A DNA stretch of 64,000 bases. Origin: an uncultured Paraglaciecola sp. Its GTDB lineage: Bacteria; Pseudomonadota; Gammaproteobacteria; Enterobacterales; Alteromonadaceae. Position numbers and translations under genes: made by a program. Where the stretch lies: positions 1 through 64,000 of the forward strand of contig NZ_CAKZKO010000164.1 in NCBI RefSeq assembly GCF_937123705.1. The letters run 5' to 3'. The notes under the pieces are model-generated. The model was not told the origin of the DNA, did no database searches, and saw only the letters and a list, made by a program, of their open reading frames with translations. This document shows, one piece after another, positions 38,622-48,553 of this stretch (position 1 is its first letter; each line of letters opens with the position of its first letter).

Positions 38622-38787
38622 CGTTAACGCCCCAAAAGTGCCTTGCCACCATCATAGTCTGTTACGTTAAATAACCTAACATATTCCAGATAAAGGACAA
38701 AATAAGTACACTAGTATTACAAGGAAATCGATACACTACACCAATATAATAAAGTTAATTAATACCGACGTAGAGAGACAATCATCC

Positions 38788-39981
38788 GTGCTTAAAATGC
38801 CTGCCAATGTATGGTTACTTACCTTGATCCAAGCCCTCGCCATGAGCACTGGTACTATGCTAGTGCTGGCTGGCGGCGTTTTGGGTGCACAGCTTACCCC
38901 AGATCCTAAATGGTCAACTTTACCTTTAGCCATGAGTATTGTGGGCACCGCCTGTGGTGTGGTACCTATTACTCGGTTGATGCAACATTTTGGTAGAAAA
39001 CCCATTTTTATTGGGGCGACTTTATTCGGTGTTATGGTTACTTTATTTGCCGCTTCTAGTATCGCGAACAGCAACTTTTGGGGGCTAGTGGCATCGGCTT
39101 TTTTATTAGGTATGGTTCTGTCTGCTATTCAGCAAATTCGCTTTGCTGCAATGGAGTCTGTGGGCATTGACCTTATGCCTAAAGCCGCATCCACAGTATT
39201 ATTAGGAGGCTTAGTCGCCGCTATTTTAGGGCCAGAGTTGGTCACTTGGGGAAATTTGGTGACAGAGCAAGATTTTGTCGGTGCGTTTTATTTGATGGCA
39301 GGTCTGTTAGTACTATGCAGCTTATTGTTTACTCGGATCAAAAATACCCATGTAACTATTGATAAATCAGCAGATACAGGGCGATTACTCTTGATTATTG
39401 CCAAACAACCTATTTTTATTCTGGCCGTGTCGTCATCAGTGGTGGGGTATGCCTTAATGAGCTTTATTATGACTGCTACGCCCGTCCATATGCATGTACA
39501 TGAGGCCTATTCATTGCAAGAAACAAAGTGGGTGATCCAAAGCCATATTTTTGCGATGTTTTTTCCGTCGATATTTAGCGGTTGGTTAATCACTAAACTA
39601 GGTACTTCAAAAATACTATTTTTCGGTTTATCAGCCTACATCTGCACAATTTTAGTGGCTCTTGTGGGCAATGAGTGGCTGAATTATTGGGTTGCTCTAG
39701 TATTGCTTGGCATAGGTTGGAATTTTTTGTTTGTAGGTGGCACGGTTTTACTGGCCCAAAGTTATCAACCAAATGAAAGATTTAAAGTTCAGGGCTTAAA
39801 CGAGTTCTTAGTATTTGGCTGTCAAGCAATGGCAGCATTAAGTGCAGGTGTATTGCTTAATATCATAGATTGGCGCGGTTTATTGTTAGTTAGTTTTGCT
39901 ATCATAACAGCGCAGTTACTTATGATTATCTGGCAACAAAACCGCCAAAAACGCACTTCTATACCTCAGCAAACCTTTTAA
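38788..39981 (+). CDS. Major facilitator superfamily transporter
   Basis: A 397-residue protein with 12 hydrophobic segments. A loop 2-3 motif (RLMQHFGRKPIFIGATLFG) matches the MFS D/HxxGR-K pattern. The substrate is not evident; the overall look is that of YbjJ/YajR-like drug or small-solute exporters. The start is a GTG at 38788; an ATG at 38797 is an alternative. A DUF1653 gene follows by 14 bp. Confidence 0.82.
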   Translation: MLKMPANVWLLTLIQALAMSTGTMLVLAGGVLGAQLTPDPKWSTLPLAMSIVGTACGVVPITRLMQHFGRKPIFIGATLFGVMVTLFAASSIANSNFWGLVASAFLLGMVLSAIQQIRFAAMESVGIDLMPKAASTVLLGGLVAAILGPELVTWGNLVTEQDFVGAFYLMAGLLVLCSLLFTRIKNTHVTIDKSADTGRLLLIIAKQPIFILAVSSSVVGYALMSFIMTATPVHMHVHEAYSLQETKWVIQSHIFAMFFPSIFSGWLITKLGTSKILFFGLSAYICTILVALVGNEWLNYWVALVLLGIGWNFLFVGGTVLLAQSYQPNERFKVQGLNEFLVFGCQAMAALSAGVLLNIIDWRGLLLVSFAIITAQLLMIIWQQNRQKRTSIPQQTF

Positions 39982-39995
39982 TAGTAGGAATCAAT

Positions 39996-40211
39996 ATGTC
40001 ACTAAAAACGGGGCGTTATCGCCATTATAAAGGTAATGAATACCAAGTAGTTGGTGTGGCTAAACATTCAGAAGATGAAACCGAACTTGTGGTTTATCAG
40101 CCTCTTTATGGTGACAGGGGCTTATGGGTTAGGCCGCTTGAGATGTTTGAAGAAACAGTTGAAGTTGCTGGCTCTAATGTCTTACGATTTGAATTTATCG
40201 CTGACAAATAG
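39996..40211 (+). CDS. DUF1653 protein
   Basis: A 71-residue protein with the DUF1653 core (GRYRHYKGNEYQVVGVAKHS, then VVYQPLYGDRGLWVRP). The domain is small, beta-rich and of unknown function. It is preceded by GTAGGAATCAAT and likely co-transcribed with the MFS gene. Confidence 0.87.
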   Translation: MSLKTGRYRHYKGNEYQVVGVAKHSEDETELVVYQPLYGDRGLWVRPLEMFEETVEVAGSNVLRFEFIADK

Positions 40212-40300
40212 TCCTAATTCTGGGTTAGCAACGCCTGTAACTATCAATTTTTGATAACAATGAGGGCTAACTAGGAACCTACTTTAAGCGACTAAAACGT

Positions 40301-40320
40301 AAAAAAGGGGCCGAAGCCCC
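40301..40320 (-). terminator. Rho-independent terminator of the TonB receptor gene
   Basis: A GGGGC/GCCCC stem with a TTCG tetraloop on the minus strand is followed by six T. It lies 22 bp after the TonB receptor stop codon and can also act on the plus-strand DUF1653 transcript. Confidence 0.88.
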
Positions 40321-40341
40321 TTACATTACAGTTGCTTTTAG

Positions 40342-43300
40342 TTAAAAACGAGCTTCAAAACCAACTTCAACGTAGCGAGGCGCCTGCCATGAATATGCCG
40401 CTCCATATGAAGGGCTATAAATTCCTTCAGCTCTACGAGCCTCATAGTGTTCATTTTGTGAAGTGACACTTTGAGAATTGAGCACGTTGTAAATATTTAA
40501 AGTTGCTCGCATATCTAAATCATTCACATTGAAACTATAGTTTGCTGATAAATCTAACTTAAATGTCCAAGGTGTACGACCCTTACTGCCACGAGGTGAA
40601 AACTCATAAACTTTTTCTTCCACGTCACAAGCGCCGTTACCGTTGTTATCTGGGCACTGATTAGTATATAAATAGTAAGTATCTCCATAGCTACCATAAA
40701 TACGGGCATCATTTGAAGGATATCCCTGTCCAAATGCACTTAATGGGCGACCACTTGCTAATGTTGAATTAAAGCCAACTGTTAGATCATCGGTTACATC
40801 ATATGACCCGAACAATTTAAACACATGGCGACGGTCATTGGCTTGATAACCCGATGCACCATCCATCAATGCAGGGAAATCAAAATCTTGGGTGATACCA
40901 GGATCTCGCTGGCCTATATCGGATTTAACCGCTCCTTCGAAATTACCCACACTGCGACTCCACGTATAGATCATTGTCATCCGCGAATTATCACCCACAT
41001 AGTTAAACTGAGTTTGCAATGCAGTGTATTCATTTTCTGCTTCAGGTAATCCAAGTTCATCAGCTGTATAAGTACGGCGACTACCTGGGTCTGGAGCACT
41101 GTCAAAATCATTATCTAGCTGCCATGTACCCTCTGAACCAGGGTTAAGCAAAGTACAAGTGGCTTGCGAGGCAAATGGACCACAATAGTCATCCAAAGCT
41201 GAGGCTACTTCGCGATAAATTGCCCGTAATGATAGTGAAAACTCATCGGTTAAAGACGTTTCGTAGCCTAAAATCAATTCATTTTTGCTAAAAGGTTCTG
41301 CTTCTTCAGATTGGAAAGTAGCTTGAATTGCAGGATTAGGCACAGAATTGACAACCTGTGAGCTACCTAAATTACCAGTTATTGGATTGGTTCCAGTTGC
41401 AGCACCGGTACTGTCCGAGCCTGTAAAAGTATAATAGGTTGTAATGTCACTTATCCCTGACGCGGCGCGATAGTTGGTATTGTTTGGAACAGGTAAATAA
41501 TAGCGACCAAAAGTACCGTAGAACTTCGACTCTCCTTCTCCAGTTGGATCCCAGCTAAAACCTAAACGTGGTGCAACATCTGTCTTAAATGATGAAAAAA
41601 CTAGTCCAGTTACTCCAGAGTTTTCAAACTCATCTTGACGCACCCCTAGATTCAAACGCAAGTCATCGGTTACTTGCCATTCATCTTCTATATACCAGGC
41701 ATTTAATTCTGTGGTAAAACCGCCACCACCAACAAATACGCGGTCGAACACATAGTCTTGGGCAGCACCAGTATTGTTAGTATACAAATTTCCGGCCGTT
41801 CCTTGAATGCTGCCGTTTGGTGCTAGAGTGGCGTAAGTCCATGCATGTCCGGTAATCGGGGCTGTAGTATGAAATGTTTCACGCTCTTGCTTATCGTAAC
41901 CTACGCGAACTAAATGGTCCTCGAAAGCATATTCCACATCAATTCGTAGCTGCTTATTATTGTCAGTGTTTTCGCCGGTCGTACCGCCTGATCCACAACT
42001 TGTAATGAGTTGAGATGCTGGAACTTGTCGATTATCTAGTACTGTAGGGCAATCTAGGTTGCTCGGCGTATTGGTATACTCAGTTTCAATTTCACCGTAC
42101 ATAGCTGAAACCGTTAAATCATCGGTGATATACCCTTTGTAGGTTAAGCTTTTAAGCTCCCCCCCTCTTGCGCGAATAGTGTTTTGTACAGAATCGCCTA
42201 TGACACCATTATCGGCATCAAATAAAAAGGTCTCAGAAACAGTGTCACTGCGGTCAGAGTAGGTAAATAAACTGAGTTTATGATCATCCGTTATAATCCA
42301 GTCTACTTTTGCTCCCCAAAACAGGTTGTCACTACCGCTTGAACTACGCTTCACATAATTGTCATCCAATGCATATTGTTGACGACCACTAGATTGAAAG
42401 CCAAAGTTATTGTCAATATCTCGTGGATTGACTAACGCATAAATAAACAATGTATCCTCAATGATGGGACCCGAAGCAGAAACGGTATATTCAAATTTGC
42501 TGTATTCATCCATGCTTTGATTACGAAATACTGAAGGGCCATTTGCGCCACCTGCGGTATAAGAAATTCCGCCATCTTCACGTAGAGATTTTGGTGTAAA
42601 TAGTGCAGTGGCCGCAAATTCCCAGTCATTGCTGCCACTTTTAGTGACTGCATTAAGTACCCCACCTGTAGTCCGACCAAATTGAGCTGAGTAGCCACCT
42701 GTTTTAACTTGGAATTCTTTATAAAACTCAAATGGAACTGAACCACAACCTAAGCCTTGGCTAGTATTGGTTACTTCCATACCATTGATATAACAAGAGT
42801 TTTCAGCAACAGATGCACCACCAAACGAAGCTAAACCTCCCGAATTGGGTGAACTAAAGTTGTTTTCTCCTTCTACTGTACCAGGCGCCAACATTGCGAT
42901 AGCAGTAATGTTCCGAGAAATAGGCATTCTGTCAACATCTAATTCCCCTATCACTAAACCTGAGTCGGTTGACGTTACATCAACTGCAGATATTCTCGCC
43001 GATGTCACTTCTATTACCTCTGTCCCCTCATCAGTAAGAAAATTAAATTCTAAGGAAGCATTTGATCCCAATGTGATACGGGCGGTATCTTTGGCGACTA
43101 AAGCACCATTTTTGGTAATAGTGATATCGTATTGACCCGTTGGTAGTTGAGAAAATCGGAATGAGCCAGAATCGCTCACGGATACATTTCGGCTTACGCC
43201 TGTTTTTGGGTTTGTCGCAGTTACAGCATATTGCGAATAGTCATTTGCTGTAATGGCACCTGTAATATTAGCGGTGGTATTGTCAGCGTAAGCTGGAATT

Positions 43301-43359
43301 GCTAAGCCTAATGAAGTAGCCACAGCCAAAGCTGAGATACTTTTTTTAAAAGTAGTCAT
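40342..43359 (-). CDS. TonB-dependent receptor, Oar-like, with carboxypeptidase-regulatory-like N-domain
   Basis: A 1,005-residue outer-membrane receptor. The signal peptide ends at PAYADN. A carboxypeptidase-regulatory-like beta domain follows (ITGAITANDYSQYAVTATN, then SFRFSQLPTGQYDITITKNG), then the plug (about 120-240) and a long barrel ending in an aromatic residue (VEVGFEARF), as required for outer-membrane assembly. The ATG at 43359 follows GGGAGA; an upstream in-frame start would precede the signal peptide with a hydrophobic run. The ligand is unknown. Two inverted repeats lie upstream, and a LytS/LytTR pair is divergent. Confidence 0.87.
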   Translation of the reverse strand: MTTFKKSISALAVATSLGLAIPAYADNTTANITGAITANDYSQYAVTATNPKTGVSRNVSVSDSGSFRFSQLPTGQYDITITKNGALVAKDTARITLGSNASLEFNFLTDEGTEVIEVTSARISAVDVTSTDSGLVIGELDVDRMPISRNITAIAMLAPGTVEGENNFSSPNSGGLASFGGASVAENSCYINGMEVTNTSQGLGCGSVPFEFYKEFQVKTGGYSAQFGRTTGGVLNAVTKSGSNDWEFAATALFTPKSLREDGGISYTAGGANGPSVFRNQSMDEYSKFEYTVSASGPIIEDTLFIYALVNPRDIDNNFGFQSSGRQQYALDDNYVKRSSSGSDNLFWGAKVDWIITDDHKLSLFTYSDRSDTVSETFLFDADNGVIGDSVQNTIRARGGELKSLTYKGYITDDLTVSAMYGEIETEYTNTPSNLDCPTVLDNRQVPASQLITSCGSGGTTGENTDNNKQLRIDVEYAFEDHLVRVGYDKQERETFHTTAPITGHAWTYATLAPNGSIQGTAGNLYTNNTGAAQDYVFDRVFVGGGGFTTELNAWYIEDEWQVTDDLRLNLGVRQDEFENSGVTGLVFSSFKTDVAPRLGFSWDPTGEGESKFYGTFGRYYLPVPNNTNYRAASGISDITTYYTFTGSDSTGAATGTNPITGNLGSSQVVNSVPNPAIQATFQSEEAEPFSKNELILGYETSLTDEFSLSLRAIYREVASALDDYCGPFASQATCTLLNPGSEGTWQLDNDFDSAPDPGSRRTYTADELGLPEAENEYTALQTQFNYVGDNSRMTMIYTWSRSVGNFEGAVKSDIGQRDPGITQDFDFPALMDGASGYQANDRRHVFKLFGSYDVTDDLTVGFNSTLASGRPLSAFGQGYPSNDARIYGSYGDTYYLYTNQCPDNNGNGACDVEEKVYEFSPRGSKGRTPWTFKLDLSANYSFNVNDLDMRATLNIYNVLNSQSVTSQNEHYEARRAEGIYSPSYGAAYSWQAPRYVEVGFEARF

Positions 43360-43376
43360 ATGTATTCTCCCTATTT

Positions 43377-43394
43377 GTTCATCTTTTGATGAAC
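43377..43394 (-). promoter_or_regulatory. Hairpin in the 5' leader of the TonB receptor mRNA
   Basis: GTTCATC-TTTT-GATGAAC is a perfect 7-bp stem with a 4-nt loop. It lies 17 bp upstream of the receptor ATG, just ahead of the GGGAGA ribosome binding site, so it could shape translation start or serve as a protein site. Confidence 0.5.
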
Positions 43395-43416
43395 AAAATA
43401 TAATTATGATTATGTG

Positions 43417-43433
43417 TGATAACACTGTTATCA
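43417..43433. promoter_or_regulatory. 17-bp perfect palindrome upstream of the TonB receptor
   Basis: TGATAACA-C-TGTTATCA is a perfect palindrome 58 bp upstream of the receptor start. The size and symmetry suit a LacI/GalR- or similar repressor; the cognate regulator is not in the window unless the LytTR pair acts elsewhere. Confidence 0.55.
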
Positions 43434-43787
43434 GGTACCAACTTAGAGACATAGACAACTTTGTACTATTAGCTTTCCACGAGTGAAGGTGGTGACGTGA
43501 TCACTGGCGGTATATGCGTGTCGAATGGATAGTGAGACTATTTGAAGAGTGCTTTATAAGGCGTAATTACCTTATGAGGATTTTAATATTGCAGTCAAAA
43601 GCTTAGTATCCTAACTGTCAGGCCGTTTTTTTAGGGAATCATTTTTGTCGGACGAGTTCAGTACGTGATAGGCGACACTAAATCAGTGATAAAAGGTATA
43701 TATCTCTAATCTGTGATTCAGTAATATTTTGCTTTCATGGGTAACGCCTCTCTTCCAACACACTCCTTATAAAAACTTAATGAGGGC

Positions 43788-44900
43788 ATGTTTACTATTA
43801 TGTTTAAACTGTTTATTAAAAATATTCCTCCTAGAGTGTTTTGGTTGGCGAATATTTTATTCTGGCTAGTCCTCAATACCATTGCTGCTGACAGTGCTCA
43901 TAGAGCCAGTGTTCGTAATGCTCGCCCAAGTGTTTGGATAGATTGGTGGCTGGATTATTTACCTTGGTGGGGAAATTGGGCGTTGATGGCGCCGCTAATA
44001 TGTGCGGCAGTCATGTCCATTGAATCTTCTAAACATGCTCTATTAAAGAAAATATTACTACATTTAATTTCAGCTTTGGTGTTGATGGTTTTTTATTGGA
44101 CACTCACTCTAATTGAAGTAATTTTAATTAGTAATCAAGGACAATTAACTTTCGAAGAATTTCAAATTAGTGTCGGGCGCCTATTGTTAAGCCCAATGCA
44201 CATGGATGCTTTTGTTTATTTGACTGTGGCTAGTGCTGGTCTAGCTCAAAGTTATTATGTCAAAAGTCAAGAATACGCACTTACCAGTCAGCGATTATCT
44301 AATCAGCTTCTTAAGGCTGAACTCCATGCACTGAAATCCCAGTTAAACCCTCATTTTCTGTTTAATACTTTAAATACAATATCTGGATTAGTACGACTCG
44401 ATCAAAAATCAGGCGCGGTAAAAGCGTTAAGCGAATTAAGTCAGATGTTTCGCAGCGTATTAGAAAACCAGAACAAGCAACTCACTTCTCTTAGTAACGA
44501 AATGGAATTTATTGATTGTTACCTTGCCATTCAGAAGCGCCGATTTGAAAGCAAAATTTCATTAGAGGTTGATGTAGCAAAAGAATGTCTGGATGCTCAG
44601 TTACCTTTTATGTTGTTGCATACCTTAGTAGAAAATGCCGTACAACATGGCTCACAACTTGAAAGCAACGATAACATGATGAAATTAGTCGTGTCCCTAA
44701 GAGACGGAAATTTGCATATTCGCTTGGTAAACAAAGCTTCTACAGGAGACGACCACAAGGGGTTTGGCATTGGATTGCAAAATTGTCGTAAAAGATTACA
44801 CCATATTTACAAAGATCAATATGTCCTTCAGTCTCATGAAATAGAAGATGGATATTTTGAAACACTTTTATCCTTACCTGCTGGAGGTGCAAATGTTTAA
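43788..44900 (+). CDS. LytS/YehU-type sensor histidine kinase
   Basis: A 370-residue membrane kinase with four or so N-terminal helices (about 15-160), no recognisable periplasmic domain and a His_kinase domain. The phospho-acceptor box is LKSQLNPHFLFNTLNTISG (His about 189); the ATP domain shows LVENAVQHGSQ and GFGIGLQNCRKRL. The start at 43788 is uncertain; an ATG at 43800 is in frame. Its stop overlaps the regulator start by 8 bp. Confidence 0.87.
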   Translation: MFTIMFKLFIKNIPPRVFWLANILFWLVLNTIAADSAHRASVRNARPSVWIDWWLDYLPWWGNWALMAPLICAAVMSIESSKHALLKKILLHLISALVLMVFYWTLTLIEVILISNQGQLTFEEFQISVGRLLLSPMHMDAFVYLTVASAGLAQSYYVKSQEYALTSQRLSNQLLKAELHALKSQLNPHFLFNTLNTISGLVRLDQKSGAVKALSELSQMFRSVLENQNKQLTSLSNEMEFIDCYLAIQKRRFESKISLEVDVAKECLDAQLPFMLLHTLVENAVQHGSQLESNDNMMKLVVSLRDGNLHIRLVNKASTGDDHKGFGIGLQNCRKRLHHIYKDQYVLQSHEIEDGYFETLLSLPAGGANV

Positions 44901-45648
44901 AGTACTAATTGCCGATGATGAACATATAGCACGCAAAATTATAAAGTTGTTGCTAAATGATCAACCAGATATGACAGAAGTATATGAAGCCAAAGATGGT
45001 ACTCAAACCCTTGAACTTGCGACTAAATACCAACCTGACATCATATTTCTAGATATTCAAATGCCAGGAAAATCTGGTATCCAACTAGCAGAAAACTTAC
45101 CTTCAGATTGTGTGGTCATTTTTGTCACCGCTTACGACAAATATGCCGTAGAAGCTTTTGAGTTATGTGCAATCGACTATTTGCTCAAACCGTTTCCAGA
45201 CCAACGCTTTTACACGGCTTTAGAAAAAGCCAGAAGACACATTCAGGAGCAAAAGCATAGTAATCATTCCCAAGCGAGTGAGTTGCTTAAGCACTTAGAC
45301 GAAGAAAAAGGGCTTGAATATAGAAGCCGCCTAATAGTTAAAGAGCCAGGCAGGATCCGTATCATTGAAGTACAACATATTAATTTTATTTCCGGAGCAG
45401 GCAATTATGCTGAGGTGCACTTATTTAATGGAACTTGCATATTACATCGTGAGACCCTAACCAAACTTGAAGCTCAGTTAGATCCCAATCAATTTATTCG
45501 TATCCATAGATCATCTTTAGTGCGCAAAACTAGTATTTGTGAATTAAAACCAAACGATAACGGTGATTACTCCGTCGTGCTGAAAAGTGGCGATGCATTA
45601 ACTCTGTCTAGACGTAATAGATCGAAACTTGCAGAGTTACTTGTTTAA
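44893..45648 (+). CDS. LytTR-family response regulator
   Basis: A 251-residue regulator. The receiver domain has the acidic pair DDE (8-10), phospho-acceptor Asp54 in IIFLDIQMPG, Thr in FVTAYD and the Lys switch in YLLKPF. The C-terminal LytTR DNA-binding domain (about 150-250) has FISGAGNYAEVHL and FIRIHRSSLVRK. GGAGG precedes the ATG by 6 bases. It pairs with the overlapping kinase; the divergent TonB receptor is a candidate target. Confidence 0.9.
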   Translation: MFKVLIADDEHIARKIIKLLLNDQPDMTEVYEAKDGTQTLELATKYQPDIIFLDIQMPGKSGIQLAENLPSDCVVIFVTAYDKYAVEAFELCAIDYLLKPFPDQRFYTALEKARRHIQEQKHSNHSQASELLKHLDEEKGLEYRSRLIVKEPGRIRIIEVQHINFISGAGNYAEVHLFNGTCILHRETLTKLEAQLDPNQFIRIHRSSLVRKTSICELKPNDNGDYSVVLKSGDALTLSRRNRSKLAELLV

Positions 45649-45748
45649 AACATATACATTTTGTAAATTTCAACATGAAAGTTATTGTTGCTGTCAATTA
45701 GGTTTGGTGTAATTGTAGTCAATCAAGTGATCGTCAAGGAACAAGGTT

Positions 45749-46612
45749 ATGGGTTCAAGAATACATTTAGTCGCCGCGGTTATCGCTGTACTTTCAATTA
45801 GCTCAGCGAATGCTCAAGACCAATGGGCGGATACTAAAATCACCAGCCAAGCTGTGAGTGGTTCAGTACATATGCTGCAAGGTATGGGTGGCAATATTGG
45901 CGTGTCAGCAGGTGCAGAAGGCATATTAATTATAGACGACCAATTTGCTCCTTTAGCCGAAAAAATTGCCTCTGCCATAGGTGATATTGCTAAAACGCCA
46001 ATGAAGTATGTGGTTAATACGCACTATCATGGCGATCATACAGGTTCGAACGCTTATTTTAGCGAAGTCCAACACAGTACTATCTTTGCTCATGACAACG
46101 TTCGTAAACGTTTAGCGGCAAAAGATGATCACAAACATGCCGAATTACCTGTTGTGACTTATCAACAGGGCGTGACCTTTCATTTCAATAACGACACTAT
46201 TAAGGTCATGCATTTACCCGCAGGACATACCGACAGCGACAGCGTTGTTTGGTTTGAGAAGGCCAATGTGTTGCATCCAGGTGATTTGTTTTTTGAAGGG
46301 CGTTTTCCTTATATTGATTTAAACGGTGGCGGTACAGTGGCGGGTTATATTAAGAACGTGACTCAACTTATTGGTATGTTAAAAGAGGGAACTAAAATTA
46401 TTCCCGGTCATGGAAATTTAGCCACAAAAGCCGACTATCAAAAAGCCTTAGGGATGATTGTTGATACCGCTTCTATGGTAAAAAGCATGAAAACCAAAGG
46501 TGTAAGCCTTGAAGATGCCGTGACACAAGGTTTAGGTGAAAAGTACCAAGACTGGTCTTGGAGTTTTATAACCGAAGAAAAGTGGATAACCACTTTATAT
46601 AAAGGTCAGTGA
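45749..46612 (+). CDS. Secreted metallo-beta-lactamase-fold hydrolase
   Basis: A 287-residue MBL-fold protein with a signal peptide ending in SANAQD. The dinuclear zinc motif is NTHYHGDHTGSN (HxHxDH), with further ligands in LPAGHTDSD and in IPGHG. It resembles the SoxH/quinoprotein-relay-like and NDM-superfamily hydrolases found widely in marine bacteria. The substrate is unknown, and beta-lactamase activity should not be assumed. Confidence 0.85.
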   Translation: MGSRIHLVAAVIAVLSISSANAQDQWADTKITSQAVSGSVHMLQGMGGNIGVSAGAEGILIIDDQFAPLAEKIASAIGDIAKTPMKYVVNTHYHGDHTGSNAYFSEVQHSTIFAHDNVRKRLAAKDDHKHAELPVVTYQQGVTFHFNNDTIKVMHLPAGHTDSDSVVWFEKANVLHPGDLFFEGRFPYIDLNGGGTVAGYIKNVTQLIGMLKEGTKIIPGHGNLATKADYQKALGMIVDTASMVKSMKTKGVSLEDAVTQGLGEKYQDWSWSFITEEKWITTLYKGQ

Positions 46613-46626
46613 ATCATTTAACATCT

Positions 46627-46850
46627 ATGGATCCCCGCTAAAAGAATGCGGGGATGACGTTTCAGTCATTTATTGGTAGTTGAGAGTTCAGACTTACTGT
46701 TTAACCTGAAAAAGCGTGGATCCCGGCCTAAAAGCACGCTGGAATGACAAAATATCAACCTAGTTCAAACACCACCAGCACTGTCATCCCCGAGTGCTTT
46801 TATCGGGGATCCATACTTTTTAAATTAACCCCAAATCCAGCTCTCAACTA
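46627..46850. repeat. Cluster of three dispersed GGATCCCCG...CGGGGATGAC repeats
   Basis: Three copies of a hairpin-forming unit of about 32 bp lie between two genes. Two are direct (46627-46658 and the diverged 46716-46748) and one is inverted (46783-46814). Consensus: ATGGATCCCCG, then TAAAAGCA, then CGGGGATGAC. The second and third copies lie inside a 10-bp inverted repeat TAGTTGAGAG/CTCTCAACTA (46677-46686 and 46841-46850). This looks like a non-coding repetitive extragenic element. Confidence 0.75.
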
Positions 46851-46853
46851 AGG

Positions 46854-48497
46854 CTATTTCTTAAAACGTCTTTCACCAGCGATCCAAGTTTCAAGCACTT
46901 GGGTTTTCCAGATATCTTGTGGCGAAATAGTGAATATATCTTGGTCAACCAAAATAAAGTCAGCCCATTTACCTTGAGTTAATCCACCCAATATTTTTTC
47001 TTGATGAGCCGCATAGGCAGCATCTAAGGTAAACCCTTTGAACGCTTGTGTAACAGTTACGGCTTCGATGGGGATCCAGCCCTTATCTGGGGAATTATTC
47101 CTATCTTGCCTTGTTACGGCTGCATGTAGCCCAAAAAATGGATTAGACAGTTCTACCGGAAAATCAGAACCAAAAGCCACAGGTGAGCCTTGTTTTAAAA
47201 AGCTTTGCCACGCATAAGCACCTTTTAAACGGTCTGCCCCTACTCGGTCTTCGGCCATATTCATATCGCTAGTGGCGTGAGTGGGTTGCATAGAAGGAAT
47301 AATGCCTAAACTTTTAAAACGTGGAATATCGTCCACGTTAATGATTTGCGAATGTTCAACACGGTTACGTTGTGATTTGCCACCTAAACGATCAAAGGTA
47401 TCTGAAAACTGATCTAAGGCTAAACGATTGGCTCTATCGCCAATAGCATGAAAGTTTAGCTGAAACCCGTGGCCTAACACTAAGTCGAATAGTGGTTTTA
47501 AGTCTTTTTCACGGGTGACTAGCAATCCTTTGTTATGGGGATCATCTGAATAAGGTTTTAGTAGTGCGGCACCACGGCTACCTAAAGCGCCATCGCCGTA
47601 GGCTTTAACACTGCGTATAGATAACCAATCGTATTGATCTTGTACATGGCCTGTTTCTAACAGCTGTTTTAAAATTGGCGATGTTGCGGCAATCATAGGA
47701 TAAATGCGCACCGGCAATGAATGTTCACTGACTCTTTTTTTGAAATAGTCGTATACCTTTTTGCTGATGCCAGCATCGTGAACACTGGTGATACCTTCGG
47801 ATAACATTTGTTTTCCGGCGGCATCTAGTTGCGCTTTTAAGGTGTTTTCAGAAGTTTTGGGCAAATGTTTATAAAGCAAACTTTCGGCATTATCTACCAG
47901 TATGCCGGTGGGATTGCCTTGTTTATCTCGAACAATTTTACCACCGGGAGGATCAAGGGTGTCTTTAGTAATGCCGGCTATTTCAAGGGCTTTGCTATTG
48001 ACCCAACTTGCATGTCCATCTACTCGTGACAACATCACAGGTTTATTTTTTACATATTCATCTAACATGCTAGCCGTGGGAAAAGTTTTACTTGGCCAAA
48101 GTACTTGATTCCAGCCTCGCCCGATAATCCATGGTGAGTCTTGTTGTTTTTTGGCATAGGCTTGCACCATTTTTGCCGCGTCTAACGCTGTTTTGCTCTC
48201 TCGCAAGTCTACTTGCAGTATGGACTCTCCTAACCCTAACACGTGTCCGTGAGCATCGATTAGTCCTGGCAACATGACTTTATTCTTGCCATCTATATAG
48301 GTCGCGTCTGCATAGTCTTGCTCAAGCTCTTTGCCTCCAATGGCTACCACTTTTCCACCATCAAACACTATATTTGAAAATTGAACCAATTTACCCGCAT
48401 TGTTGAGGGTATAACCTTTTACGTTGCCAATTTGACTAGGTGCTGCCAACACTAAGGTGCTAACAAAAAACAAACAGATGATAAGTACTTTTTTCAC
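46854..48497 (-). CDS. Secreted amidohydrolase (YtcJ-like)
   Basis: A 547-residue amidohydrolase-superfamily protein with a signal peptide (ending near LVLAAPS). The metal HxH motif is in LPGLIDAHGHVLG. Later come NFHAIGDRA and RVEHSQII, with the catalytic Asp in VAFGSDFPVE. YtcJ-like enzymes hydrolyse cyclic or N-acyl amides; the substrate is not known. It converges with the repeat cluster at its 3' end. Confidence 0.87.
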   Translation of the reverse strand: MKKVLIICLFFVSTLVLAAPSQIGNVKGYTLNNAGKLVQFSNIVFDGGKVVAIGGKELEQDYADATYIDGKNKVMLPGLIDAHGHVLGLGESILQVDLRESKTALDAAKMVQAYAKKQQDSPWIIGRGWNQVLWPSKTFPTASMLDEYVKNKPVMLSRVDGHASWVNSKALEIAGITKDTLDPPGGKIVRDKQGNPTGILVDNAESLLYKHLPKTSENTLKAQLDAAGKQMLSEGITSVHDAGISKKVYDYFKKRVSEHSLPVRIYPMIAATSPILKQLLETGHVQDQYDWLSIRSVKAYGDGALGSRGAALLKPYSDDPHNKGLLVTREKDLKPLFDLVLGHGFQLNFHAIGDRANRLALDQFSDTFDRLGGKSQRNRVEHSQIINVDDIPRFKSLGIIPSMQPTHATSDMNMAEDRVGADRLKGAYAWQSFLKQGSPVAFGSDFPVELSNPFFGLHAAVTRQDRNNSPDKGWIPIEAVTVTQAFKGFTLDAAYAAHQEKILGGLTQGKWADFILVDQDIFTISPQDIWKTQVLETWIAGERRFKK

Positions 48498-48553
48498 GTG
48501 GACTCCTAAAATGAGATGTTCTTAGTGCTAGTTTTCAGCTAGCGTTAATTTCT

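Larger units (their letters stand above)
43360..43787. other. 428-bp divergent control region between TonB receptor and LytS-type kinase
   Basis: No gene is seen. Two dyads lie close to the receptor start (described separately). The rest is AT-rich and should hold promoters for both directions. No riboswitch or small RNA was recognised. Confidence 0.5.

Noticed and set aside
45749..46612. Antibiotic-resistance beta-lactamase
   Set aside because: Only the general MBL zinc motif is present; such secreted MBL-fold proteins are common in marine bacteria and the context gives no resistance link.
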